64,000 nucleotides of DNA from Lentisalinibacter sediminis. GTDB taxonomy: Bacteria; Pseudomonadota; Gammaproteobacteria; Steroidobacterales; Woeseiaceae. The stretch is taken from the NCBI RefSeq assembly GCF_040706615.1, contig NZ_JAPDRF010000005.1, positions 744,001 to 808,000 of the forward strand, in the 5' to 3' direction. Positions 27,748 through 36,994 of the stretch are shown here, one piece after another (the first letter of the stretch is position 1; every line of letters begins with the position of its first letter). A model generated the notes under the pieces. That model saw nothing but the letters and a program-made list of their open reading frames with translations, ran no database searches and was not told the origin of the DNA. The position numbers and the translations under genes are program-made.

Positions 27748-29412
27748 ATGAAAGCATCAGACCTGCTGGTACGCTGCCTCGAGGCCGAGGGCATCGAATA
27801 CATCTTCGGTGTGCCCGGCGAGGAGAACGCGGACTTCATGCTCTCGCTGGAGGGCAGCGAGAAAATTCGCTTCGTGCTCACCCGCCACGAGCAGGGCGCG
27901 GCCTTCATGGCGGAGATCTACGGGCGCCTCACCGGTAACCCGGCCGGCTGCCTGGGCACGCTGGGGCCCGGCGCCACCAACCTCATCACCGGCGTGGCGG
28001 ATTCCAACATGGACCGCGCGCCCATGCTGGTGCTGACCGGCCAGGGCTCCACGCTGCGCCTGCACAAGGAGTCGCACCAGATCATGGACGTGGTCGGCAT
28101 GTTCGAGCCGGTCACCAAATGGGCGACGACCATCCACAACGCGCGCACCATCCCGGAGATCGTCAGGAAGGCGGTGCGCCTCGCGCGCACCGAGAAGCCG
28201 GGCGCCGTGCACATCGAACTGCCCGAGGACGTGGCCAAGCGGGAGGTGGAGACCGAGCCGATGGAGCCGCGTCGCTTCCGCCGCCCCGGCCCGGACGACA
28301 AGATCACCGACCGGGCCTTCGCCATGCTGGCCGAGGCGAAGCGCCCGGTGATCATCGCCGGCAACGGCGCCATCCGCCGCCGGGCCTCGAAGCAGCTCAG
28401 GACCTTCTGCGAGTCCACCGGCATCGGCGTGCTGAGCACGTTCATGGCCAAGGGCGCCGTGGACATGGACGCCGACTACTGCCTCTACACCATCGGTCTC
28501 GGCGCCAAGGACATCCCGACGCTCGCCATCGACGAGGCGGATCTGGTGATTACGCTCGGCTTCGACATGGTGGAGTACCACCCGCGGCTGTGGAACCCGA
28601 ACCGGGACAAGACCATCATCCACGCCGACTTCCTGCCCGCGGAGATCGACCAGCACTATCACCCGCAGGTGGAGCTGGTGGGCGACCTCGCCCACACGCT
28701 GTGGATGCTGAACGAGCGGGTGCGCGAGCGCGGCCTGCCGGACTTCGACCTGGCCTCCCAGCACGCGGTGCGCGAGCGCATGACGGAAGAACTCGCGATT
28801 TACGCCGACGACGATACCGAGGGCGTGATCCGGCCCCAGAAGATGTTGTGGGATGCCCGCCGGGTGATGGGCCCGTCGGACATCCTGTTATCCGACGTGG
28901 GCGCCCACAAGATGTGGATCGCCCGGCACTATCATTGCCACGAGCCCAACACCTGTCTGATCCCGAACGGTTTCTGTTCCATGGGCTCGGCGCTGCCCGG
29001 GGCCATCGCCGCCAACATCGTGTATCCGGAGCGCAAGGTGCTCGGCATCGCCGGTGACGGCGGCTTTCTGATGAACGTGCAGGAGATGGAGACGGCGCAC
29101 CGGCTCGGCAGCGACATCGTCATGCTGGTCTGGGAGGACGGCGGCTATGGGCTGATCAGCTGGAAGCAGGAGGACGAGTTCGGCCGCCATACCGCACTCG
29201 GCTTCGGCAACCCGGACTGGCTGCAGCTCGCGGAGTCCTTCGGCTGGGGCGGGCACCGGGTCGAGCGCTCGGCGGAGTTCCGCGCGACGCTGGAGGCGGC
29301 CTTCGCGGAGAAAGGCCCGAGCCTGGTGGTGGCCCCGGTGGACTACCGGGAGAACCGCGAGCTGACCCGCCGCCTCGGCGAGATCATCGGGGCGGGGATC
29401 GTGGGGGGCTGA
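27748..29412 (+). CDS. Acetolactate synthase large-subunit-like enzyme (AlsS-like)
   Basis: The 554-residue ThDP enzyme has the activating Glu48 (LTRHEQGAAFMAE), GPGATNLITGVADSNMDRAP, and a central domain block LVITLGFDMVEYHPRLWNPNRDKTIIH that closely follows catabolic AlsS. GDG lies at 436-438 and the metal pair is Glu463-Asp464 where most enzymes have NN or ND. Catabolic acetolactate synthase condenses two pyruvates; no acetolactate decarboxylase or IlvN-like regulatory subunit gene is adjacent, so acetoin formation is not assured. The last 29 bases overlap the convergent YhhN gene. Confidence 0.85.
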   Translation: MKASDLLVRCLEAEGIEYIFGVPGEENADFMLSLEGSEKIRFVLTRHEQGAAFMAEIYGRLTGNPAGCLGTLGPGATNLITGVADSNMDRAPMLVLTGQGSTLRLHKESHQIMDVVGMFEPVTKWATTIHNARTIPEIVRKAVRLARTEKPGAVHIELPEDVAKREVETEPMEPRRFRRPGPDDKITDRAFAMLAEAKRPVIIAGNGAIRRRASKQLRTFCESTGIGVLSTFMAKGAVDMDADYCLYTIGLGAKDIPTLAIDEADLVITLGFDMVEYHPRLWNPNRDKTIIHADFLPAEIDQHYHPQVELVGDLAHTLWMLNERVRERGLPDFDLASQHAVRERMTEELAIYADDDTEGVIRPQKMLWDARRVMGPSDILLSDVGAHKMWIARHYHCHEPNTCLIPNGFCSMGSALPGAIAANIVYPERKVLGIAGDGGFLMNVQEMETAHRLGSDIVMLVWEDGGYGLISWKQEDEFGRHTALGFGNPDWLQLAESFGWGGHRVERSAEFRATLEAAFAEKGPSLVVAPVDYRENRELTRRLGEIIGAGIVGG

Positions 29413-30061
29413 TCGGGCCGCGGCCCGCCGGGCCCCAGGCGAGCATCAGCTGGCCGGCGTAGTAGAGCGGCAGGCTCCAGACGTACGGCGGGAACTCGGG
29501 CTGCAGGAACTGCCGCGCGGCGACGCCCAGATCCGAGAAGTAAAAGGCCATCGCGCCTGCCGGTAGCAGCCAGGTAGCGCCGGCCCCGCGGGCGCCCATG
29601 GCGCCGATCACCATGAGATTGATGACGACGAGGTAGGCGAGCACCGGGATGCGCATCCCGCCGCCTACGTGGGGCATCAGCCAGATGGCGACACCGCTGG
29701 AGAAGAGCAGCACCGCGAGCGCCGCGCCGGCCACCCAGCCGAGGTCGACGCCGCGCAGCAGGAAGGCGGTGAGGTAGGCGAGGTGCGCCAGCAGGAAGGC
29801 GCTGAGCCCCAGCAGGAACCAGGTGTCGGTGGTGCCGAGCAGGAACGCATCGCCGAACCAGGACAGGCCGAGACCGGCGAGCAGTGCCCGGCCCCAGCCG
29901 CTCTCCGGCGCCCCGGCCGAGACGGCGACGACGATGAAAGCGGTGGATGCCGTCAGCTTGGCGATCGCCGCCGCGATGGCGAGCCCCTGCAGCTGGAAGC
30001 TCACCAGTGCCGCGCAGGCGGCCAGCGATATCAGCGTCCACAGAGTGGGGCGGCGCATCAT
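29384..30061 (-). CDS. YhhN/TMEM86 family membrane protein (lysoplasmalogenase-like)
   Basis: The 225-residue protein consists almost entirely of seven to eight transmembrane helices. It carries the family acidic motifs: GLSWFGDAFLLG (near residue 70) and AMAFYFSDLGVAARQF (near 175), plus the closing LPLYYAGQLMLAWG. Human TMEM86B in this family hydrolyses lysoplasmalogens; the bacterial role is less clear. The start is one of two adjacent ATGs at 30056-30061. The gene lies 10 bases downstream of the YfcC-type carrier gene, so they likely share a transcript. Confidence 0.85.
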   Translation of the reverse strand: MMRRPTLWTLISLAACAALVSFQLQGLAIAAAIAKLTASTAFIVVAVSAGAPESGWGRALLAGLGLSWFGDAFLLGTTDTWFLLGLSAFLLAHLAYLTAFLLRGVDLGWVAGAALAVLLFSSGVAIWLMPHVGGGMRIPVLAYLVVINLMVIGAMGARGAGATWLLPAGAMAFYFSDLGVAARQFLQPEFPPYVWSLPLYYAGQLMLAWGPAGRGPISPPRSPPR

Positions 30062-30071
30062 CCGGCACCGT

Positions 30072-31478
30072 TTACGGATTGAAGCCGACGGCGTCGCCGA
30101 CGTGGATGGTCAGCACGAGGAAGACAATCGCCAGCGCGAACAGTTTGACCAGCAGCGGCACGATGAAGCGCACCCAGGCAGTGTAGGGGATACGCCCGAG
30201 GGCGAGCGCTCCCATCACCAGCGCGCTGGTGGGCACGACCATGTTGGTGAAGCCGTCGCCGAACTGGTAGGCGAGCACGGCGGTCTGCTGCGGCACGTCC
30301 GTGAGCGTGGCCAGCGGCGACATGATCGGCATGGTGACGAAGGCCTGGCCGCTCCCGGACGGGATGAAGAAGTTGCAGATGGTCTGCACGGCGAGCATAC
30401 CCACCGCCGAAGCCTCCGGGCCGAGTTCGGTCAGCACGCCCGCGATGGCATGGATCACGGTGTCGATCACCTGGCCGTCGGAGAGCACCACCTCGATGGA
30501 GCGGGCGAAACCCACCATGAGTGCGGCTGCGGTCATGTCGGCGGCACCGCTGATGAAGGTGCGGCTCGTTTCTCCTGCCGGGATGCGGCCGATGATCGCC
30601 GCCAGCAAACCGATACCGAGGAACACCGCGTTCAGTTCGGGGATGTACCAGCCGTGCGCCTGTACGCCCCAGACGAATCCGACGATGCCGCCGACGAAGA
30701 CCGCGAGCACGGCGATGCGGCTCGGTGAGAGCTCGACGTCGTGGGGCGGCTCGAAGCCGGTGGAGTAGTCCACGTGCGCCACCAGGCTGGTGGACGGGTC
30801 GCGCTGCACCCGGCGCGCGTAGCGGTAGAGATGGTGGAAGGCCACGGCCAGGAAGGCGGCCATCATCACGAGGCGGAACTGCCAGCCCGAGGTGATGGGC
30901 AGGCCCGCGATGTTCTGCGCAATGATGACGCCGAAAGGGTTGGTGCCGGCGCAGGCCCAGCCGATGCCGTAGGGGATCCACACCATGCCCATGGCCACGA
31001 TGGCGTCCATGCGCATCGCCAGGCTCATGGTCACGACGATCGGCACCAGCGGCACGTATTCCTCGCCCATGCCGATGGTGAAGGCACCGAGGCTGAACAT
31101 CACCAGACAGCCGGCGATGAGTATCCACGGACTCGCACCGAGCCGGGCGACGGACTTGTGCAGCACCGCGTCGATGGCGCCGGTGCGACGCAGGACCGCG
31201 ATGACGCCGCCGACGATGAAGATGAGGAAGATGATGTCCTGGGCGGCGGCCATGCCCTTCGGGATGGCCATGAGGAAGTGCCAGGGTGGTATCTCGGCGC
31301 GCTCTTCGGCGGTCACCCGCTCGTAGGTGCCCTCGACCACCATCGAGCGGCCCGGATTGTCCGGGTAGGGCTGGCGCTCGAACTGCCCCTGCGGGATGGC
31401 GTAGACCAGCAGCTGGGCCACGACGATGATCGAGAAGATCAGTGCCAGCGAATCGATGGACCAGCCGCGTTTGGTCAT
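30072..31478 (-). CDS. YfcC/DcuC-type carboxylate or amino-acid carrier
   Basis: This 468-residue inner-membrane transporter has about 12 hydrophobic segments. Distinctive blocks are LVYAIPQGQFER near the start, FTIGMGEEYVPLVP, YGIGWACAGTNPFGVIIAQ in the first half, and NFFIPSGSGQAFVTMPIMSPLATLTDV in the second; paired re-entrant motifs of this kind typify the C4-dicarboxylate carrier/YfcC family. The substrate is uncertain (dicarboxylates, or basic amino acids or peptides). It lies upstream of the YhhN gene. Behind it, on the upstream side, is REP cluster C and then the aldolase gene on the same strand. Confidence 0.88.
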   Translation of the reverse strand: MTKRGWSIDSLALIFSIIVVAQLLVYAIPQGQFERQPYPDNPGRSMVVEGTYERVTAEERAEIPPWHFLMAIPKGMAAAQDIIFLIFIVGGVIAVLRRTGAIDAVLHKSVARLGASPWILIAGCLVMFSLGAFTIGMGEEYVPLVPIVVTMSLAMRMDAIVAMGMVWIPYGIGWACAGTNPFGVIIAQNIAGLPITSGWQFRLVMMAAFLAVAFHHLYRYARRVQRDPSTSLVAHVDYSTGFEPPHDVELSPSRIAVLAVFVGGIVGFVWGVQAHGWYIPELNAVFLGIGLLAAIIGRIPAGETSRTFISGAADMTAAALMVGFARSIEVVLSDGQVIDTVIHAIAGVLTELGPEASAVGMLAVQTICNFFIPSGSGQAFVTMPIMSPLATLTDVPQQTAVLAYQFGDGFTNMVVPTSALVMGALALGRIPYTAWVRFIVPLLVKLFALAIVFLVLTIHVGDAVGFNP

Positions 31479-31502
31479 GCGTCTCCCCCGCCGAACGACC
31501 CG

Positions 31503-31595
31503 GTAGGAGGGCCTTCAGGCCCGATGCCTGAATGGGCATGTAGGAGGGGCTTTAGCCCCGATTCATTTTCCGATCGGGCCTGAAGGCCCTCCTAC
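31503..31595. repeat. REP cluster C (three GTAG-headed hairpin units)
   Basis: Two direct units are followed by one inverted unit: stems GGGCC/GGCCC (TTCA loop), GGGGC/GCCCC (TTTA loop), and the inverted GGGCC/GGCCC form. Units begin GTAGGAGG, and the spacers between them are unrelated. The cluster lies between the aldolase gene and the carrier gene, which run in the same direction. Confidence 0.82.
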
Positions 31596-31612
31596 TCGTT
31601 CATCCCCGGTTT

Positions 31613-32506
31613 TCAGGTCTTCGACGCGTCGAAGATGCTCTGGATCGCGTCGTCGAGCATCTTGTTGAACTCGTCGTCGCTCTGCTTGACCGACAGGCCC
31701 TCGGTGAGCGCCCGCGAGAAACTCGCCACCATGCGATGCTGCTTCTTAAGCCGCTCGTCGGCTTCCTTGCGGCTGTAGCCGCCCGACAGCGCCACCACCT
31801 TCAGCACGTTCGGATGGTCGATGCAGTCCGAGTAGAGATTGTCCACCTCGGGCAGCGTCAGCTTCAGCATCACGAGCCTGCCGTCTTCCAGCTTGTCGAG
31901 GTGCTCCATGATGTGCCGGTGCAGGATGGACTCGGCCTCCGTCTTGTCCGGGCAGTGGATGTCCACCTCCGGTTCGATGATCGGCACGAGACCGGCGTCG
32001 ATGATCTGCTCCGCCACCTCGAACTGCTGCCCGACAATGGCCTTGATGCCGTCCTCGTTCGCCTGCTTGATCACCGAGCGCATCTTGGTGCCGAAGATGC
32101 CCTTGTCCTTCGCCTTCTTCAGCAGCGCGTCGAGGCCGGGGATGGGCTTCATGAGCTGGACACCGTCCTTCTCGTCCGCCAGGCCCTTGTCCACCTTCAG
32201 GATGGGCACCACCCGCTTGACCTCCCACAGGTACTCGGCGGTGGGCCGGCCCTCGATCTCCCGGTCCATGGTGTTCTCGAACAGGATGGCGGCCAGGATG
32301 CGGTCGCCGTTAAAGGCCGGGCTGGTGATGATGCGGCTGCGCATCTGGTGGACGAGGTCGAACATCTGATCCTCGTTGGACCAGGCATTCTCGTCGATGC
32401 CGTAGAGGCGCAGCGCCTTCGGCGTGCTGCCGCCGCTCTGGTCCAGCGCTGCGATGAAGCCGTCTTCCTTCCTGAATTTCTCGAGTTGCTGATCGAAGTT
32501 GCTCAC
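31613..32506 (-). CDS. Fructose-bisphosphate aldolase, class I
   Basis: This 297-residue cytoplasmic enzyme interconverts fructose 1,6-bisphosphate and two triose phosphates without metal. The Schiff-base lysine is Lys215 in VMLKLTLPEVDN. Other family blocks are FIAALDQSGGSTPKAL at the N-terminus, ILFENTMDREIEG, PIIEPEVDIHCPDK and VVALSGGYSRKEA. It is the short bacterial class I type found, for example, in staphylococci. It starts at an ATG at 32504-32506. It is a single gene between the cysteine synthase gene and REP cluster C, all on the minus strand. Confidence 0.95.
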   Translation of the reverse strand: MSNFDQQLEKFRKEDGFIAALDQSGGSTPKALRLYGIDENAWSNEDQMFDLVHQMRSRIITSPAFNGDRILAAILFENTMDREIEGRPTAEYLWEVKRVVPILKVDKGLADEKDGVQLMKPIPGLDALLKKAKDKGIFGTKMRSVIKQANEDGIKAIVGQQFEVAEQIIDAGLVPIIEPEVDIHCPDKTEAESILHRHIMEHLDKLEDGRLVMLKLTLPEVDNLYSDCIDHPNVLKVVALSGGYSRKEADERLKKQHRMVASFSRALTEGLSVKQSDDEFNKMLDDAIQSIFDASKT

Positions 32507-32603
32507 GGTAAGCCTCGTCGTGTGGTTGTTCGTGGGGTGATGCTGCCATTCTACGTCATGGAGAGCGGCGGGCGGAAAATGCGGCGGTGCGCCATCCGGG
32601 CCG

Positions 32604-33581
32604 TCAGCCCGCAGCCGGCACGCTCAGGTAGCGCTCGCCGCGGTCGCACAGCACCGTGACGACGGTATGGCCGGGGCCGAGTTCCCGCGCCACCCTGGTG
32701 GCGGCCAGCACGTTGGCGCCGGAAGAGATGCCCACCAGAAGGCCTTCTTCTGCCGCCAGCCGGCGCGCGGCGGCCTTGGCATCCTCGGTGGCGATGCGCA
32801 CGACCTCGTCGATCTCGCCCAGGTCCACGAGATCCGGGATGAAGCCGTCCGCGAGCCCCTGGATGCCGTGCCTGCCCGGCACGTCGCCGGACATGACGGC
32901 GGATTCGTTCGGTTCCACGGCGACGATACGGGCCGGCACGTCCGCGCCGCGCAGCGCCCGGGAGACGCCCATCAGCGTGCCGCCGGTGCCCACACCCATC
33001 ACGAAGGCATCCAGCCGCCCGCCCGTCTGACGCACGATCTCGGGGCCCGTCGTCATCTCGTGGGCCGCCGGGTTGTCCACGTTCTTGAACTGGCGCGGCA
33101 GGAAGACCCGGGGGTCCCTCGCCGCCTCCTCCTCGCTCTCACGCACGGCGGCCTGGATGTCGTTGATCTCCTCCAGCAGCCGCAGCTCGGCGCCCAGCAA
33201 CTCGATCATGCGGCGCCGCTCCTCGCTCACCGTCTTCGGCATGACAATGGTCACCGGGTAGCCGCGGATCGCTCCGATCATCGCCAGTGCGATGCCCGTG
33301 TTGCCGGAAGTGACCTCGAGGATGCGCGAGTCCGGCCCCAGGTCGCCGCGCCGCTCCGCCTCCAGGATCATGTGCCGGGCTATGCGGTCCTTGATGCTGC
33401 CGCCGGGGTTCAGGTACTCCGCCTTGGCGTAGACCTGGCAGCCTGTCTCCCCGCTGGCCGACTGCAGCAGCATCAGCGGTGTGCAACCGATGGAATCGAG
33501 CACGCCGGACGTTACGAGACAGGTCGGGCGCTCCCGGGGACAGGGGACGAACTGGACGGGTTCGCTGCTGACTGCGGACAT
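32604..33581 (-). CDS. Cysteine synthase, CysM/CysK type
   Basis: The 325-residue PLP enzyme replaces the acyl group of O-acetylserine with sulfide or thiosulfate. The PLP lysine is Lys64 in NPGGSIKDRIARH. The phosphate-binding and substrate loops are EVTSGNTGIALA and MGVGTGGTLMGVSRAL, and ISSGANVLAA lies near the C-terminus. The RRRMIELLGAEL stretch and arrangement favour the CysM (B-type) side, but a cystathionine beta-synthase-like activity cannot be excluded. The ATG at 33579-33581 has GAGGT seven bases upstream. It is divergent from the kinase-sigma unit. Confidence 0.9.
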   Translation of the reverse strand: MSAVSSEPVQFVPCPRERPTCLVTSGVLDSIGCTPLMLLQSASGETGCQVYAKAEYLNPGGSIKDRIARHMILEAERRGDLGPDSRILEVTSGNTGIALAMIGAIRGYPVTIVMPKTVSEERRRMIELLGAELRLLEEINDIQAAVRESEEEAARDPRVFLPRQFKNVDNPAAHEMTTGPEIVRQTGGRLDAFVMGVGTGGTLMGVSRALRGADVPARIVAVEPNESAVMSGDVPGRHGIQGLADGFIPDLVDLGEIDEVVRIATEDAKAAARRLAAEEGLLVGISSGANVLAATRVARELGPGHTVVTVLCDRGERYLSVPAAG

Positions 33582-33741
33582 CGGTCTACCTCGTGTTTAT
33601 GCGGGGCGCAGGTCCACTACCTATGCCAGAACGGCCCGGGCCGGACCATACGTAGTGCCCGTCACCGGGGTGACGAAATTGCACAGCGGACCCCGATATG
33701 GAAAATGGAAACGCGACAAGTCGGTGCGGGGGATGCAAAGC

Positions 33742-36237
33742 ATGACCGACGAGCGGGAGAAAGATCCGTTCTCGACCGGGGCAGGACTGGAACTCCTCTC
33801 ACGTGTTTCCGGAAGCGGAGGCGAAGCGCTGATCGGCCGCGAGCTGGGGGGTTACCGCGTAACGGCGCTCATCGCCGAAGGCGGGATGAGCCGCGTGTAC
33901 CGGGCAGAGCGCACCGACGGCAGCTTCGAGCGGGACGTTGCCATCAAGGTTTCCCCGGCGAGCGGTCTCAGCCGGGAGTTCCGGGAGCGCTTCCTGCGCG
34001 AGCAGGGCATGCTGGCCGGCCTCAATCACCCCAACATCTGCCAGCTCTACGACGCCCAGGTCACCGAAGAGGGCTGGCCCTACATCGTCATGGAACTGGT
34101 CGACGGCGTGCCCGTCGACGAGTGGTGCCGCGAGCGGGCGCAGGACCGGGAAGCCGTCGTCCGGCTGATGATCGGGATCGCCGATGCGCTGGCCTACGCC
34201 CATGCCCGGCTGATCGTGCATCGCGACATCAAGCCGTCCAATGTGCTGGTCAACGCGGAGGGTCGCCCGAAGCTACTGGATTTCGGCATCGCCAAGCTGC
34301 TCACGCCGGACGTCAGGGCGCTGACCCGGGTGTCGCCGATGACACCGCGCTATGCGAGCCCCGAGCAGCTCCTCGGCGATGAGGTGACCATCGCCTCCGA
34401 CATCTACCAGCTCGGGCTTCTCTTCTGCGAGATGCTCACGGGCGAGGCGCTGAACCCGGACCAGACGCTGCCGGACGCCATCCAGCGGGCGGCTGGCGGA
34501 CACGCCGTATTGATACCAGCGCCCCTACGCCAGCGTCTGCCCCGGGAACTCGTTCTGATCCTGGAGCAGTGCCTCAGGGTGGCGCCCTCGGAGCGCTACG
34601 CGGACGCCAACGCGCTGAAGAACGACCTCGAGGCGTGGCTGCGGGGCTTCCCGGTCAGCGCTGCCGGCCAGGGGGCCGGTTACCGCTTCCGCAAGTTGCT
34701 GGGCCGGAACCGGGCGACGGCGTTTACCGCGGCACTCGCAGCCGTGGCGATCGTCGGTGGCACGGCCTGGTACACCTGGCAGTTGCGCGAGGCGAGAACA
34801 AACGCCCAGATGCAGGCAGAGGCCGCAGCCCGGCAGGCCGACCGGGCCGGCAGGGTCTCGGCGTTCCTCGTCGATCTGCTGGCGGCCCCGGCACCCGAGA
34901 ACGCGCGCGGCGAGGTGATTACCGCCAGACAGGTGCTCGATCGGGGTGTCGAGAAACTGGCAGGCGTAACCGGGATGGACGCCGATGTGCGTTCGAGTCT
35001 TCTGCTCACGATGGCAAGGTCGTACAAATCCCTCGGCGAGTACGATGAAGGCTCCAGGCTGCTGGACGAAGCCCTCGAACTGCGGCGCGGCGCTGACGGT
35101 GCGGACGCGCTCTGGTTCGCGGGCGCGCTGCAGGAGAAAGGCGATATTGCGCGGCTTTCCGGCAACTTCGAACAGGCCCTCGGCACGCTCGGGGAGGCGT
35201 TGGCCTACGCAAGGCGGGACGACGGCAGGGAAGCGCAGCATAGACGGGGCAGTATTCTCGATACGCTCGGAGTCGTGGCAACGGAACTCGACCGGTTGGG
35301 GGTGGCGCAGGACTATTACCAGGAGGCGCTCGCCCTCCGTACCGAGGTTCTCGGGCCCGACCACGTCGACACGCTTACGACTCTCGCGAACATCGGCGGC
35401 ATCTACACCACGCAAGGCAGACACGAAGAGGCCCTGCCGCTGTACCAGCGAGCCGTTACCACCACGGAGAGGGTACTGGGGCCGGACCATCCGAATCTCC
35501 CGCCGCTGCTGGACGGACTGGCGAACAGCTACCGGAATACCGGCCGCATGGAGGAAGCCCTGGCGGTTACGCAGCGGTCGGTGACGCTCGCCCGTACCCT
35601 TCACGGTCCGGATCACCCGGAGGTGGCCTACACGCTTTCGGGCCTTGCGATCCTGCACGGTCGCAGTGGCGATCATGAGGCGGCGGCCGGGGTGATCGAG
35701 GAGGTCGTGCGCATCCTGTCAGAGGCACTGGGCGACGATCATCCGCACACTGCTTTCAATCGTCTCCGCCTCGCCAACTACTCCCTGCGACTCGGCCGGT
35801 ATGACGAGGCCGAAGCGCTGATCGAGCAAATCCGACCCGTCTATGCCGACATGTCCCCTTCGATGCTCTCCGGTCGCGCCACGCTCGCGCTGGTGACCGC
35901 GCGACTGTACGCGCAGACCGCCCGCCCGCAGGCCGCGATCGACCAGTATCGGCTGGCGGCCGGTATCCGTGCCGAGGTGTTCGGCCCGGACAGCCCCAAC
36001 ATAGCCGGGCCGATCATCGAGACTGCGGCCCTGCAGGCAGAGACCGGCGATCTCGAGGGCGCTGCGGAGAGCTACCGGCGTGGTATCGTGGTCCTCGCCG
36101 CGGCCCTCGGCGAGGCGGATCCGGAAGTCGTCCGGCACATGGAATCGCTCGCCGCCGTGCTTGGCAGGGCAGGGCGTGAAGAGGACGTGCGCCTGCTCGA
36201 GGCCCGCATTGAATCGCTGCGTGCGGGCAGTCTCTAG
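33742..36237 (+). CDS. Membrane serine/threonine protein kinase with C-terminal TPR repeats
   Basis: The 831-residue protein has a cytoplasmic Hanks-type kinase domain (about 30-300). It shows a glycine loop (IAEGGMSRVYRA), Lys69 (VAIKV), catalytic Asp162 (HRDIKPSN), DFG at 180-182 and the activation segment TPRYASPEQ. One transmembrane helix follows (about 326-346). The C-terminal part has many TPR units of the kinesin-light-chain type with the recurrent LGPDHP spacing motif. All catalytic residues are present, so it should be active. The start is the ATG at 33742 (GGGGG upstream) or 33733. The next gene encodes an ECF-type sigma factor, 57 bases on. Confidence 0.92.
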   Translation: MTDEREKDPFSTGAGLELLSRVSGSGGEALIGRELGGYRVTALIAEGGMSRVYRAERTDGSFERDVAIKVSPASGLSREFRERFLREQGMLAGLNHPNICQLYDAQVTEEGWPYIVMELVDGVPVDEWCRERAQDREAVVRLMIGIADALAYAHARLIVHRDIKPSNVLVNAEGRPKLLDFGIAKLLTPDVRALTRVSPMTPRYASPEQLLGDEVTIASDIYQLGLLFCEMLTGEALNPDQTLPDAIQRAAGGHAVLIPAPLRQRLPRELVLILEQCLRVAPSERYADANALKNDLEAWLRGFPVSAAGQGAGYRFRKLLGRNRATAFTAALAAVAIVGGTAWYTWQLREARTNAQMQAEAAARQADRAGRVSAFLVDLLAAPAPENARGEVITARQVLDRGVEKLAGVTGMDADVRSSLLLTMARSYKSLGEYDEGSRLLDEALELRRGADGADALWFAGALQEKGDIARLSGNFEQALGTLGEALAYARRDDGREAQHRRGSILDTLGVVATELDRLGVAQDYYQEALALRTEVLGPDHVDTLTTLANIGGIYTTQGRHEEALPLYQRAVTTTERVLGPDHPNLPPLLDGLANSYRNTGRMEEALAVTQRSVTLARTLHGPDHPEVAYTLSGLAILHGRSGDHEAAAGVIEEVVRILSEALGDDHPHTAFNRLRLANYSLRLGRYDEAEALIEQIRPVYADMSPSMLSGRATLALVTARLYAQTARPQAAIDQYRLAAGIRAEVFGPDSPNIAGPIIETAALQAETGDLEGAAESYRRGIVVLAAALGEADPEVVRHMESLAAVLGRAGREEDVRLLEARIESLRAGSL

Positions 36238-36294
36238 CGCCGGGCGGCATCCGCCTGATTGCCAGCGGCCCGCGGCATGGCGCAAGCTACGGCG

Positions 36295-36849
36295 ATGACC
36301 TCCCAGATTACGCTTCTCCTCGATTCCCACCGCGCAGGTGATGCGGATGCGCTGGATCGCCTCGCCGCTGCCCTCTACCCCGAGCTCAAGGCCATGGCCC
36401 GCCGCCGCACCGCCGGCAAGCCGGGCCTGGGGGCCACCACCCTGGTGCAGGAGACCTTCCTGAAGCTGCTCTCCGGCGGCGAACTGCAGCCGGAGGACCG
36501 GCGGCAGTTCTTCGCGCTGGCGGCGACGATCATGCGCCAGGTCATCGTCGACGAGGTCCGCTACGCCATGGCCGGCAAGCGCGACGGCCGCGAGGTGACG
36601 CTGACCGAGTCCGTCATGCCGACGGAGTCCCGGGAGAAGGCGGAGTTCCTGCTGGAAGTCGACGAGATGCTGGGCATCCTGGAAGCCGAGGACGAACGCC
36701 TGGCCCGGGTGTTCGAGTGCCGCTACTTCGCCGGCCTGACGACCGGCGAGACCGCCGAGGCGCTCGGCGTCTCCGAGCGCTCGGTCGAGCGGTTCTGGTC
36801 GTCCGCGCGTTCCCGCATCGCGGAGCTGATGGAGGACACCAGGGAGTAG
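36295..36849 (+). CDS. ECF-type RNA polymerase sigma factor (kinase-associated)
   Basis: The 184-residue sigma factor belongs to the ECF-like group in which region 2 reads LDRLAAALYPELKAMARRR and TTLVQETFLKLL. Region 4 has RYFAGLTTGETAEALGVSERSVERFWSSARSRI, a helix-turn-helix for the -35 element. No anti-sigma factor is adjacent; instead a transmembrane Ser/Thr kinase precedes it. In kinase-linked ECF groups the sigma factor is activated by phosphorylation of region 2, and I infer the same here. The start could be the ATG at 36277 or 36295. Confidence 0.9.
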   Translation: MTSQITLLLDSHRAGDADALDRLAAALYPELKAMARRRTAGKPGLGATTLVQETFLKLLSGGELQPEDRRQFFALAATIMRQVIVDEVRYAMAGKRDGREVTLTESVMPTESREKAEFLLEVDEMLGILEAEDERLARVFECRYFAGLTTGETAEALGVSERSVERFWSSARSRIAELMEDTRE

Positions 36850-36994
36850 AGCTGCCGGCGCCGGCCGGAGGCTGCATCCGCCCGCCGGCCCGCGCACTCC
36901 CGGAACAACGCCTTGCCGCCGCCGGGCACGAGCTGCTCGCGCACATCCGGGTCGGGGTCGCTGCGCTCCCCCGTCTGCCGAGGGCGCCTGGGCA

